Shown in pieces: positions 25,096 through 36,299 of a stretch of DNA of 64,000 bases. Position 1 is the stretch's first letter. The number at the start of each line of letters is the position of its first letter. The position numbers and the translations under genes were made by a program. This stretch comes from Gnetum montanum (taxonomy: Eukaryota > Streptophyta > Gnetopsida > Gnetales > Gnetaceae). Under the pieces are notes generated by a model that was not told the origin of the DNA, made no database searches, and worked only from the letters and a program-made list of their open reading frames with translations. The DNA lies in NCBI GenBank assembly GCA_015680685.1, contig MNCI01020752.1, positions 9,711 to 73,710 of the forward strand. Direction: 5' to 3'.

Positions 25096-25299
25096 TAAAA
25101 TTTCTTTAGTAAGCTCACATGAAAAACTAGATGAATTTTTAAGGTTTCTAGAAGATTCAGTCAATATTCTACTTCATCAATTTTTTCAAATATTTTAAAA
25201 AGTCCACAAAATATAAGTGCTAATTTTGTATATTTTCCCAATTTAAGAGAACTTTTGGTAGGTTTTACCCTCAATAATACTTGATCCCTTACTTGGAAT

Positions 25300-26190
25300 T
25301 CTTTTTTAAGTCGATGTTGATCTGCATATCCTTTATATTTATCTTAGGTAGCTTATAAATTTTTTTTTCACCCTTGTGACAATGTTTTCGATTATTTTTA
25401 TTTCTTCTTCTTTCCATTCCACTCTTAAGGTTGAATCTACACACGTTAATGATGTACAACAATTACATCCATATACTACTTCGAATGGTGTTCAGTTTAT
25501 GGAACCTTAATAATTATTATTGTAGGAAAATTATACTAGATGCAAATAATTCTCCCATGTTTTTGTTCTACTCCCAACATAGCTTCATAGGATATCTTCT
25601 AATATGCTATTCACTTGTTTAGTTTGTCCATTAGTTTTAGGGTGGTAAGCTGTGCTAAATTTCAATTGAGTTCCAATCTCTTTGAAGAAATTTTTCTAGA
25701 ATTCATATATGAATTTAGGATCTTTGTCTAAAGTGATAGATTTTGGACATCTATCTAATCTGAATATTTCTTGTATGAATTTTTGGGCTATTTCTTCCAC
25801 TATCTTTCTAGATTTCAAAGCTATAAAATGTGCCATCTTTGATAGACAATCAACTACTATGAAAATTGAGTCATTTCCTTTTTTGGTTCCTAGCAATCCT
25901 ACAATGAAACTCATAGTGATATCTTTCCATTTCTAGGTTGGAACTTCCAAGGGTTGTAGTAATTCACTGGGTTTCCTCTATTCATTTTTTGTTCTTTGAC
26001 ATGTTGGACAATTTCTAGTGTATGCAGACACATCATTCTTTATTCTAGGCCAAAAATAAGATTTGTGAATTATCATATAGGTCTTAATATAACCTGGGTG
26101 TCCTGCATATGGTGGTTCATGAGCTTCGCACAACAATTTTAGTCTCCAATTTCCTTTTGGTATGCATACTCTTTGTCTTTTCATCAATAA
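25300..26190 (-). pseudogene. E3 integrase (zinc-binding and catalytic core), decayed
   Basis: At 25,978-26,187 lies the HHCC domain: HEPPYAGHPGYIKTYMIIHK, SYFWPRIKNDV, then CPTCQRTKNE. At 25,696-25,914 the catalytic core begins: GNDSIFIVVDCLSKMAHFIA with the first catalytic Asp, and SITLDKDPKFIYEF with the second. The expected DRDP reads DKDP. The glutamate region after 25,690 is broken by stops. The enzyme would join element cDNA to host DNA in the nucleus. Confidence 0.85.
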
Positions 26191-27040
26191 ACCTTTAGAA
26201 GTGAGTTGGTTTTAAGGATCATTGGAAATATTGGCTAGAATATTTTTAAAGTAAGGGTCTTCTTTTATTTATTTCTTAATTTCTTCTTCCATAGGGGTCA
26301 TTACTACACCTATCATTAAATTCCACATTCGACTAAGGGCATCAGCTACCACACTTTTCTTGCCATGAACATATTTGATTTGAAAATCATATTCTGCTAA
26401 CAATTTTGTCCATCACCTTTGACGAGTATTCAAAAATTTTATGATATGTTTTTATTATATCTCTAAACTTTGCAAAATATTATAAACTTTTATGATATGT
26501 TTTTAGTACAAACTTCTTTTTGCAAAGATAATGTCTCTAAAATTTTAGAACATGAACAATTGCCAGTAATTTTAGATCATGGGTTGAGTAATTTACCTCG
26601 ACTCCACATAATTTATGAGATTCATAACATACCACTTTATCTTCCTATGAAAGAACTACACCAATTCTTATTCCATAGGCATCCATGGATAGTTCAAATG
26701 GTAGATCTTCATCCAAAATTCTCAAAATAGGTGTTGTTGTAAGTAGCATCTTTAATCTGAGAAAAGATTCCCTACATTTTTCATCAAATTTGAACTCACA
26801 TTTCTCCTACAAAAGGTTATTTAATGGGGCTACCAAGGTAGAATAATCTTTAATGAAACATCAATAAAAACTTGCTAACCTTAAGAAACTTTGAACTACT
26901 GTAACATCTTTTAATTCAGGCCAATCGTAGATCACACTAATTTTTGTTGGATCCACTTGCAATCCTTTCATGGAAACTATATGTCCTAAGTATGAAACAT
27001 TTTCCTTAAAGAGTTTACATTTACTCAATTTATCTTTTAA
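26191..27040 (-). pseudogene. E3 RT thumb and RNase H region, heavily decayed
   Basis: Immediately after the RT the frame reads KCKLFKENVSYLGHIVSMKG and DWPELKDVTVVQSFLRLASF, the standard block between RT and RNase H in Ty3 pol, then LSMDAYGIRIGVVLS with the DAS-type Asp of RNase H (Asp-Ala-Tyr here). Frequent stops and shifts below about 26,700 hide the rest. Confidence 0.65.
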
Positions 27041-27742
27041 TTAATGTTCTTTAAGAATTTCCATTGTAGTTTTCAAATGTTTGATATGCACTTCTCTTGA
27101 TTTAGAATAAACAAGTATATCATCCATAAATAATATAATAAATTGATCAAGATATTCATGAAAAATATTATTCAGTAATTGCATAAATGTTTTAGGTGCA
27201 TTAGTTAAGCCAAACGCCATCACAAAAAATTCATATAATCCATATCTAGTTCTAAAAGTAGTGTTCTTAATATCTTTCTCCTTAATCCTTATTTGGTGAT
27301 AACCTAATTTTAAATCAATCTTTGAGGAATAACATTCACCCATAAGTTGATCAAATAAATCATCAATTCTAGTTAAAGGATAAATATTTTTAATTATCAC
27401 TTTATTCAATGCTCTATAATCGATGCATAATCTAAGAGTACCATCTTTCTTTTTGATGAATAAAACTGGTGCACCCCAAGGTGATATGCTAGGTCTCATT
27501 TTCCCTTCTTCCAATAATTGGTCTAATTGTACTTTAAATTCTCTTAATTCGGAAGTAGAAAATATATAAAGAGCTTTTGAGACAAGTTGTATACTAGGGA
27601 AAATATCAATGGCATGTTCAATAGTTATTTTTGGAGGTAATTCTCTATTTTCACCAAATACTGAATCTTTATATTTTTTAAGTTCATTTGTGATCTCAAC
27701 ATTCAAAAATTTCTGAGGTTGGATTACTTTAACAACCAACAT
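27041..27742 (-). pseudogene. E3 reverse transcriptase
   Basis: The longest open frame of the window for a pol domain (233 codons). Motifs in order: [78 protein letters not shown], and FMDDILVYS as the YxDD box. The two Asp of the box remain, with Phe-Met before them. Upstream one stop separates it from protease. It would copy element RNA into cDNA in the particle. Plausible folds but not a complete pol, so inactive in this copy. Confidence 0.92.
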
Positions 27743-27763
27743 TGCAGCACCTTTTTTAACTAA

Positions 27764-28180
27764 TTATTTAGCTTGCTTAATAGTTATTGTATGAATTTTC
27801 TTTTTTGTTCCTACCCCTCTTGGAACCCTAACTTTGTCAATGGTTGGGACTTTTAAAATATGAGTTTCAAAGTGGGTAGTAACATCAAATTTTTGCAAGA
27901 AATACATTCCTAAAATTGCATCAACATCACCTACTTCAAATTCAAAAAATTCATTAACGAAGGGCATATTATGGAAGGTAAAGTTTATTTTTCCATACCT
28001 GGTATGTTTGCTCATAGTTGTTCCATCTACCAGTTCTATCTTAATAATTTTCCTAGAAGGGAGACTTAATTTTAATAAATTAATTAACATTGGAGAAATA
28101 AAGTTATTTTTGGCCCCACTATCAATTAAAAATTTAATTTTTTTACCTTCAATTGAGCCTTCAAAAATCAGTAAAGCAAA
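27764..28180 (-). pseudogene. E3 aspartic protease
   Basis: Reads FALLIFEGSIEGKKIKFLID then SGAKNNFISPMLINLL, giving the catalytic D-S-G at about 28,115-28,123. It continues with FEVGDVDAILGMYFLQKFDV, the conserved ILG block. A TAA just upstream (about 28,172) and a stop at 27,764 separate it from gag and RT. It would process the polyprotein. Confidence 0.85.
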
Positions 28181-28209
28181 TTAAGATTTTTGCAAACCTG
28201 ATTTAGTTT

Positions 28210-29396
28210 ATGCAGATATCTTCTTGATGGCTATTATAGAAGCTAGAAGTTTTCCTTTATTCATGGTTGGGTTTGGTTTCTAATTCCTGATTTGATTGGT
28301 CCTTTGTATTTTTGATTGAAATTTTGAAAAATCTTGTTTTAGATGATCCTCTCCACAAAAGAAACATCCAAATCTTGGTCGATATTTTTTTGTTGGTGTC
28401 TCTTCTACTATTGCTTGTTGAAAGGGATTTGTCAAAAAGTTGCTTGTCAAAGGGTCACTCATATATGATTTGATTCCTCATAATCCATAGCAATTTTATA
28501 TGCTTCATCAATAGTTTGGGGATTATGGGCTCGTGTTTAAGGATGTAATTGGGCATGTAATCTTGCAATGAACTTTGAAGCTAATTCTCCCTCATCTCGG
28601 TGACTTACATATTGAGAAAGATTACAAAGTTCTTTGTACTAATCATCTATGGATTGTTTTCCCAACCTTAAGGAATCAAATCTAATTTTATGCTCTTTGA
28701 GAAAAAAATTGGGAATAATTTTTTGTTCAAAATATCAACAAAAATTAAGCCAGTTGTAATCAAACCTTGAGATCTTAGACCATTCCACCATGTTGCTACA
28801 AGTCCTCTTAAATACAAGGAGATAACTTCTAGACATTCATGGCTTGACAAATTCAACATATCAAAGTAATTTTTCATTGTATCAAGTCAATCCTTTTCCT
28901 TAGCACTAGATCCAGGGGCTCCATCATAATGATCTAATTTTACTTTCTTAGCATGCACTTGTGTTAATGATTCTCTAGATGGATTATACTAGTTCCCATA
29001 TCCTTCACTCTTTATTTTAGTTCTACAGTCTATGAGGTGGATTTCAGTATCTTATCCATTAACAGGTGGAGGTTGTGTTTATTGTGGATTCCTAATGGAA
29101 GGTTGATTTTGATGTTGTTCTCTAGGTAGACTATGGGTAGGATTGGAAGGTTGAATAAGATGGTTGGTTAATTGCTTGATGGAGTCGGCAAAGGATTCCA
29201 TCTTTCCTTGTTCTTCAGACCATTTATCCTCTAAATTTTGGGACACTTTCTTAATTTCTTTAAACATATTTTGCATCTCTATCCCGAACCCTTGGTTTGA
29301 GTGTCGAAGTTCTTCTTGGACACCCCTGATCTCATTAATTTTTTTTTCAAAGGCATTCATTCGATCATTGACTTAGGCTTCCATTTCTCTCTAATT
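28210..29396 (-). pseudogene. E3 gag with zinc knuckle
   Basis: ATG at 29,360 opens a coiled-coil-like start (KKINEIRGVQEELRH...), then a Q/P-rich linker and the capsid domain with KNYFDMLNLSSHECLEVISL, YLRGLVATWWNGLRSQG and a later DEGELASKFIARLHAQLHP. A knuckle-like CFFCGEDHLKQDF at about 28,340-28,375 has lost the last cysteine (Phe, one base from TGT). Several stops, mostly TAG or TAA, break the frame. Typical Ty3 gag size. Confidence 0.8.
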
Positions 29397-30001
29397 TATT
29401 CTTTAAGTTTTGGACATTGGCAAGTTGAAGAAATTAGGTATGTTTAAGAATCCTTAGCCTCTATGACCCTTTTATGGGATTCAAAATTTTTTAGTTAGTT
29501 GTGGAAGAAGTTGAAATTGTTATGGATTTCTCACCGAATCCTAATTATTTTTGGGACCTAAATCAAAAAATTAAAAGTTAATTCTTTTTAATCCAAAAGC
29601 TAAATTGGCCATTCTGTTCAATCCATAAGGTTCAAATCTATTGGAATCGATTTTTTTTTGGTTGAAAATAGAATCCAGATTCAAAAGTTATAGCCATTTT
29701 AAGTTTTCTTAATTTTCACATTTTCTGAGACTTCCCAAGAGGTCACCCATCCTAGTTTTACTCTAGGGTGTGCACACTTAGTGAAAATTTTTTTATTTAT
29801 ATTACTACCATAATGCTAATTTATATTTTTGTAAATAATTAAGTGCATATTTCCTCTTAAACTAACACTAACAACACAAATATATTTTTTTTGTAATTTT
29901 CATCAATTGACAAAAATTTCAAAATTCCTAACAATTGTAAAAAAAAAATTTAATTTTTTTGTCAATTGATGGATGATTGATTAAGGGTGTGCATGGTGGC
30001 C

Positions 30002-30156
30002 AGAAGGCGATGATGGGTGACATGAGAGACGGTGATAGACAACGCGGGAGGCGATGATGTGCGACATGGGAGGTCGTGATAGGCAATGCAGGAGGTGGTG
30101 ATGGATGGCACGGGAGGCGGTGATGGGTGGTGTAGGAGGTACTGATGGGTGGTGTA
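30002..30156. repeat. 22-bp GC-rich minisatellite (about 7 units) in E3 leader
   Basis: Units of the form GGAGGCGATGATGTGCGACATG repeat at 22-23 bp with drift. It is the most GC-rich patch of E3 and lies between gag and the antisense gene. Confidence 0.85.
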
Positions 30157-30330
30157 GGTAGGCATGTAGTGATGGTGGCAAAAATAGTTGCAGTGACAGT
30201 AGGAAGAATAGCAGTGATGTGATTTTTATCTAGCCTTTAGGGCCAAATTTCTATTTAGTCATGGCTCCTTCCATAGCTGGTTGTGGCTGACCACAGCTTG
30301 GTCGTAGCCTTACCATGGCTAGTCATGGTT

Positions 30331-30352
30331 GGCTACAAGCCTAGTTGTAGCC
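30331..30352. repeat. Hairpin in E3 leader
   Basis: GGCTACAA, 6-base loop, TTGTAGCC: a perfect 8-bp stem, with further copies of GGTTGTAGCC and GGCTGACCACAGC around 30,275-30,365 forming an IR-rich cluster. Confidence 0.8.
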
Positions 30353-30908
30353 TGGTTGTAGCCCAAATTTTTTAAATTTAATTTAATTTTTTAAATATTT
30401 TTTAATTAAATTAATTATATATATATATCTTTATATACATATATATAAATATTTTAAACTTGGTAATTAGGACTTGGGCTCAAACTCAAGACCTCCAATT
30501 TCATTTTATATATATATATATATTATTAACTACATGTAAACTGCGAATGATCATATCTTCCAAACTGTAAGTCAAATTTTAATGAAATTGGTACCTTTGG
30601 AATTTTCTCAGAGAGAAATTTGCATTAAACCATAGATAACTTTGCTTTAGTGAACCTAAAAATCATAAAATCAAAAAAACTAAACATTAGCTTTTAAAAG
30701 AAAAATTAAACATTAGTTCTTTCTTATAAAAAAAAGTATATGTTAACTTTTATTAAATCTTTTGTTATCTTAAGTTATACTTTCTCTTTTCTTTTACTAA
30801 GATTTCTATGATTACATTATAAATATAAGAAGCAAGTTTATTTACTCATCACAACCAACAAAATATTGTCTACAAAGAAGCTTGAAAATTTACTATTATA
30901 AATAATTC

Positions 30909-32950
30909 ATGTCTTCCAAATGTTAAACTTTGCCTCAGGCCCCTTTAGATAGCCACTCTTTATTGCCTAATAATATTTTTTTACACCAAAATAATGTTCT
31001 TACTGCTTCCAATTAGATTTGTAGCTTTCTTTGGAAGGATGGTTTTTAGTTTCTCACTACTTCTAGATTAACTGATTTACTAGTTTTCCTAATTTTAAAA
31101 ATTTTCTTTTGCAAAGGTATTCTTGCAGAGTGGTTTGAGTAGTATGATAATATGAAAATTTTTGTTTTTCAATTATTTTTTGAAGCGGTAACGATCTTTT
31201 CTCTTAATATCAAAGTATTCTTAGGTTTTCAACCAAGAGAGAATTCGTTGATCCCTACAACTCATTCTCCACAATTTAAATTTTTCTGTAAGATAGAATT
31301 ATCCAATTATATTGCTAATTTTGTCATTCACAAAAACAAATTTGTTCATAAAGATTTCATTAATGATTCTTAGTTTAACTTATGTCTATTTATCAGTAGC
31401 AAGGTTCTATGGTATAGACAACAATCCAATGTTAGTTCTTATTTTATTTTCATACTTCATGGTGCCATAATCAGTAGGGTTTATGATTGCTCGATATCTT
31501 GTTTCTTTGCTTTTTATACTACTATGATTGAAATTTTTATTGCCCACCAACATCCTTTAAAATCCTATACTCTATATTGTATACCATTGATCATGTGGAT
31601 GATCTTAAGTTATGATCATCCCAAGCAATGTTTTACTTGTTATAATCCTTCATTGTGCCCTGAATTTCTTAAAGATGAGATGGCTATAAGGAGTAAGATT
31701 ATGGATGCCCAAAAAGGTCAACTAGCTTTACAGCAAGCTCTTAGTCAAGAGAAAATTAGTGAGTTACTTTCATATTTTTTTTATTATTTTCTTATTTGTT
31801 AATTATGTTTTTATTTTATGTATTTGATAGTGCAATCTAGGCTGCAGAATGCACCAATGCAGAGTGCTAAATCTGCACAGGTTGAAGAAATTTAAGGTAC
31901 TTCAACCTTTGGTATGGCTTAATTGCAAGAAAAAGTCACAGATTCTACTCCCAAGGTATATATTTAAATATAATTTACTAAGTTAAATGTTTTATCTATA
32001 CTTTTATATTTTTTTTGATAAATTTATTTTGCAAAGGCAATGTACTAGGCAAAGTTCTAATAGTCTAGTAGTTGTAAGACAATCAACCCAACAACAAGCT
32101 CAACAATAATCCCAAGCAATTCCTCAACAAGGTTCAAGACGTGATAAGGGGAAGCAACTAGAAGTAGGTCTTAATTAAAGTTTTGAATACTTTCTTCTTT
32201 TCCTTGTATAATGTTAATAATAATTTCAATTTTTTTTATGTTGTAGAGGTCTATGGAGTGAGTATTTTACCCGAGAGATGGATAGAGGTGATGTAGGTGT
32301 TATTTTTGCATAGACTCCTATTCCAACACCACCTAGATCACCACTCATACCTTCTTTTCCTTTGATGCCTAGAAGAGGTTCCCTTCCACAAGTAGCATCA
32401 ATAATAATTTCTGAATCTATTCCAGTGATTTCTTCTTTCTCTATCTTTGGTTCTTCTTATTCTATGGGAAAGATAGTGGTGGTTGCTGAAGAAGAACTTG
32501 TGCTTCTTCGACGTATTAATCAATGAATCTCTGACAAAAAACCCTATTCTATTTGTGAGTATGTCTATCATCTATGGGAGTCACAATCATGCAATTTCAA
32601 GGTAGATTATGATTTAGTACAAGCTAGACTTCCATCATCTTGGCAACCAATTCCTAAGGATGCTCCAAATGCTGTAAAAAATCTAAAGCAACTCTTNGAG
32701 AAAGAAAAAGGAATGGTAAAGAAACATAGCTGATCGATCAATACAGATGAAAATGTTGAAGACTAAACTTCAAAGAAAAGAGGAATCAATAGTTGTAGCA
32801 AGATGTGTGACCAAATATATCAAACAATTATGTGATAGACTGGCTAGATGTAAAATAGTGCTTAGTAAAGCAGATGCTACTACTAAAGAGAGATAATCCC
32901 AATTGAAGATAGTTATAGATTTTCTTGAACCATTTGGTCATAACAAATAA
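30909..32950 (+). pseudogene. Unknown four-exon gene antisense to E3
   Basis: ATG 30,909 opens a frame running to 31,758 with about five stops, all TAG or TAA. GT-AG introns follow at 31,759-31,830, 31,956-32,036 and 32,164-32,246 (72-83 bp), then a long last exon to TAA 32,950. The phase carries exactly from exon 1 into exon 2; exon 3 needs a one-base shift. The predicted protein (about 500 residues) has a Phe/Ile-rich N-terminal half, a Gln-rich middle (LALQQALSQEK..., QQQAQQ), a Pro/Ser linker and a Lys/Glu-rich coiled coil at the end. I do not recognise the family. It lies between gag and the 5' LTR of E3, on the opposite strand. It could be a captured host gene or a lineage-specific extra ORF. 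An N is at 32,698. AATAAA motifs follow the stop (about 33,015). Confidence 0.6.
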
Positions 32951-33126
32951 TTACAGTTGCCCTTTTCTTTATTTTTCCATGCTACTTTTTTTTACAATGT
33001 ACTTCCTTTTGATAATAAAATAAAATGATATTTTACTCCATGTTGTTATTTTTCTTAGATGTACTTGTATTCTATAATAATAATAAAATAATGTTTTTCT
33101 TCCACTTTGGTTCCTGAATTGTGGTT

Positions 33127-33141
33127 TTCTTCGATACCAAA
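33127..33141 (-). promoter_or_regulatory. E3 primer-binding site
   Basis: Reading leftwards from the LTR: TTTGGTATCGAAGAA, close to the tRNA-iMet site TGGTATCAGAGC. Its place directly inside 33,142 identifies the right LTR as 5'. Confidence 0.7.
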
Positions 33142-33647
33142 TGTGACATCTTGTTCTCAGATGTCATAAAAATACGAATGTCTAATTTATTATATTCATC
33201 ATGGATAACATATCAGAAATATTATAAACACTTAAATAATGAATTAATTAACAAATAAATAATTGATACTAAAGAATTAAGCAAGGAAAAAATGAAAAAA
33301 TTATATTAATTGTAGAGAGTACTATAACGCCCTTTTTGGGTTGTCTTCCTATGTCACTTAAGCCTTAGAGGCAATCCAGCACTACCACCATGGTTAGGCT
33401 ATCTCGCCAAAGGGGTGATCAGTCCCTTTTTGTCCCACTTCACCTAGCTTCCATTACTCACCTCTGAAGGCTCTACAAATCCATGCTAGCACGACCTCTA
33501 ACCCTAGCCTTAAATGGCATAGGTCAAACTCTTTCCCAAGGGATACATGAATAGTCATAACTTCTCATAACAAGGTGTCCCTTCATCAAAAGGTTAATTA
33601 CATTTTTTACAATTGTTTCCACCCTTAACAAGGGATGGGACATTACA
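33142..33647 (-). repeat. E3 5' LTR
   Basis: 506 bp, same length as 24,175-24,680, TGTGACATCTTG to GGGACATTACA on the plus strand. Followed by GTAAG (33,648-33,652), the right target duplication. Confidence 0.93.
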
Positions 33648-33652
33648 GTAAG

Positions 33653-34006
33653 TGCCTTCCCTCTATGACCATTCTGTTTACTATAAATAGTAACAGGGAC
33701 CTACCTTCCATGTTGGAGATAGGTCTTCAATGCTAAGCATTCTTCCATCCTTGCTAGAGTGATTGGTCAACATTGAAGTGCATGGATTGTTGAAATATAG
33801 CTTTTGTGGCTTCAACATTAAGGGCATGCCATTTCCACACTAGGGGGAAGTTTCCAAACTAAGGGGAAATCTCTCCACTCCATTCTAGGAGTAGGTGAGA
33901 TTTATCCTCCTACAAGTGTTTCCAACGTAGAACAATGTATACCCTCCATAAAACCCATCAAATTCCCATTTTTGGCATTCCAAAAGGAAATTTTGACACC
34001 CCCAAG
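33653..34006 (-). repeat. E2 3' LTR, inner part
   Basis: Continues the alignment with 52,975-53,330 after the E3 insertion: TGCCTTCCC, TTACTATAAATAGTAA at 33,678-33,693, GGAGATAGGTCTTC and TTTTTGGCATTCCAAAAGG are shared. The end is approximate because the last ten bases have diverged. Confidence 0.85.
33678..33693. promoter_or_regulatory. Palindromic TATA element of E2 LTR (left copy)
   Basis: TTACTATAAATAGTAA: TTACTAT, AA, ATAGTAA. It is identical in the other LTR (52,999-53,014) although both flanks differ, and reads as a TATA box on both strands. Confidence 0.6.
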
Positions 34007-34366
34007 CCAAAATATAGATACTAGATGACTTTTTTGACTTGGGAAATGAGGCTTTGACTACTTATGAGGTATTTTTCAGCCTCAAAAGTATTGAATATGT
34101 GAGATTTCCCCTCATGGATTACAATCTTCACATTTACAATGATGTTTGACCTTAGGTTTCATGGGGTGAAAGCTACATAATGAAAATTAGCTATAACATA
34201 CAAAATTTTTTGGTGTTTCAATGGCATTTTTGTTGGTGTCTAGAGGATTAACCTAAGAGGCACCAACAAAGAATACAAAACACCACTACATATTTTGATC
34301 TCATAATGCATATAGGCCACATGAGATGATAAAACCAAGTTATCCAGGTCACTAATATCATTAGGT

Positions 34367-34445
34367 TAAGGTCATGGTAGGTCATGGTATTAGTTTAAGG
34401 CCCCAACAAGCTATGTTTCCAGTTTACGATCATAGCAGACTATTG
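34367..34445. repeat. 29-bp GGCCAT-type minisatellite, 3 units (copy near E2 3' end)
   Basis: Units of the form AGTTTAAGGCC...; same family as 47,735-47,956. It lies between integrase and the 3' LTR, the hypervariable 3' region of Tat elements. Confidence 0.6.
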
Positions 34446-34699
34446 AAAGGCAACTCGCTTATTAATGATTATTAGCTACATGTAGTATGGCTTTAGTTAG
34501 GAATGACTAACTAGATTGGCTAGCTGATTCTCATTCATGTTAACTATCTCAAATGGTGCATTACCATAGGCTCTGGTGACAAGGATAGTTGGGTAAGAAT
34601 TTATCCACATGCTCATGAATGACTTTGAAGACCATGTCATCCTCTTTGATCTTACACATGGTCAAGTTACCTTGATGTTGCCACTTCTACCTATCTTGA

Positions 34700-35530
34700 T
34701 AGTGTTCAATATGAGCAAGTTCTTGCATTCATTTATCTGCCACCATGTCCAAGGCTAATTTTTGTAACTCCTTATTCTACTCATCATTGATGAATTCATT
34801 CAAGACTACTTGGAGCAATAGCACCTACAATTCAAGAGGTAAAATAGCTTTAGAACCATAAATCAAGCTGTAAGGAGTCATACTAGTTATTGTGTGATAG
34901 GATTTTTTGAATACCCATAGTGTATGGACAAGCAACTCATGCCATTTGTGCTTGCTATTGTTAGGCATCTTCTTGAGAAAGTTGATGATGGCCTTATTGC
35001 TTACTTCCACTTATCCATTGGCTTAAAGGTAATATGGCAGTGAGAAAGAATGCTTAATGCCTAGGTCATGATAGAAATCTTTTGTTTCCTAGCTACTAAA
35101 TTGTGATTTATTGTCTATAACTATGGTTATGGATATGTCAAAACAAGCTACAATATTTTCTAGAATGAATTTGCAAACTTGCTTAGATGTGGTCTTCCTT
35201 AGGAGAATAGCCTCAACCTACTTTGTAAAGTATTTGGTTGTAGTAATGATGAAGCTATGCCTTGCACAAGACTTAGGTGTTATAGGTCTAATGATATCCA
35301 ACCCCCATCATTAAAATGGCCATGTTATTTAAGTAATATGCAACTTGGTGGTACATGTACAAGGCTACTATATCATTGGCATGTGTCATAGCACTTGACC
35401 TTCTACAGGCAATCATTTTTCATATGAGGCCAATAGTAGCATAACCATCTAATCTTAGCAGCCATATTTCTTGGTCCTATATGTTCTCCACAAATACCCT
35501 CATGAACCTCTTCTAGGACTATTATAACTT
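34700..35530 (-). pseudogene. E2 integrase
   Basis: Reading leftwards: EEVHEGICGEHIGPRNMAAK...YYWPHMKNDC (HHCC domain, about 35,390-35,515), then the core with GPITPKSCARHSFIITTTKY, FTKWVEA, VIDNKSQF, YHDLGIKHSFSLPY, and at 34,825-35,010 EVSNKAIINFLKKMPNNSKH, WHELLVHTLWVFKKS and SMTPYSLIYGSKAILPLEL. This block order is that of Tat-lineage integrases. Several in-frame stops. It would insert cDNA into host chromatin. Confidence 0.88.
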
Positions 35531-35599
35531 CAATTTTACCTAAGGACTTTAGGAGTATGCCATCATAGGATCATTGACATAATGTGTTATCACCTTCGA

Positions 35600-36230
35600 T
35601 GACATACTGCTTTAATTACTTGTGTACAACGTCATTCTAAGCAATAGTTAGGCCTTGTGAGGATTCACCATGCATAAGGTAAAATTTGATATTTCTATAT
35701 CACTCCTTGAAAGTAGTAGTATGAATGATGGCCATAAAGGTATCCTTAGTTTTCTGTGTGATGGGAATAGCACGATCCATGAATAAGGTGGGCAACTTAG
35801 AAAACACATCTAGCATCACACTGAGGGCTAACATTGCAATTGCATGAGCTATGACATTCTCGTTACAGGGTATGTGTTGGATATTAATGCTTGGAAATTA
35901 TTGTAAAAATTACTTTCCTAAGTCATAGTATGGTTGTGAGTATTTTGATTTACATGCATAGACTTCAGTCACTTGGTTGACCACAAGTTGTGAACCACAT
36001 TTGATCATTAAGTGTCTAATTCCTAGGTTATGGGCTACTGTTATTCCTTTGATCAAACCCTCACACTTCAATCTATTATTTGTGCATGAAAGCTCAAAAC
36101 AATAGGTGAAGGGTTGGATTTCACTAGATGAATTGTTATGATGGCAACGACACTAGTCCCATGGGTGATCGAAGCTCCATCAAAGTGCATGATCGCCTCC
36201 TAACACTTGGGCAGTTGGATAATAGTATTA
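35600..36230 (-). pseudogene. E2 second (archaeal-type) RNase H
   Basis: IMHFDGASITHGTSVVAIIT (about 36,130-36,190) gives the first catalytic Asp, and CTNNRLKCEGLIKGITVAHN, LGIRHLMIKCGSQLVVNQVT gives the E and S(D)S blocks; the expected DSQLV reads GSQLV, so the third acidic residue is lost. An extra RNase H of this type after the normal one is a hallmark of the Tat lineage. Frames shift within the region. Confidence 0.7.
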
Positions 36231-36299
36231 ATGTATTCATTAGGGAACTTAAGATCTATGGTTTTTTTATCATTAATAAGTGAAACTTTGAGCTATATG

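Larger units (their letters stand above)
24175..33647 (-). mobile_element. E3: Ty3 chromovirus LTR retrotransposon nested in E2 3' LTR
   Basis: A 9,473-bp element with 506-bp LTRs of equal length at both ends, a perfect GTAAG target duplication, a tRNA-iMet-like primer site (33,127-33,141) and a purine tract (24,681-24,694). Reading leftwards: antisense-gene-bearing leader (33.1-29.4 kb), gag (29.4-28.2), protease (28.2-27.8), RT (27.7-27.0), RNase H (27.0-26.2), integrase (26.2-25.3) and a chromodomain-like end (25.1-24.9). In coding sense the LTR starts TGTAACACCCC, common in Tekay/Del-type chromoviruses, but lineage is inference. By hand I count about 65-70 mismatches between its two LTRs, roughly 87% identity, so the insertion is old. 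Confidence 0.88.

Noticed and set aside
29962-30181. Minus-strand frames rich in His, Pro and Ser
   Set aside because: Translation of the 22-bp minisatellite.
34006-34366. Possible purine tract for E2 beside the inner LTR end
   Set aside because: CCCCCAAGCC next to 34,000 gives at most a five-base G run in coding sense; too weak to call.
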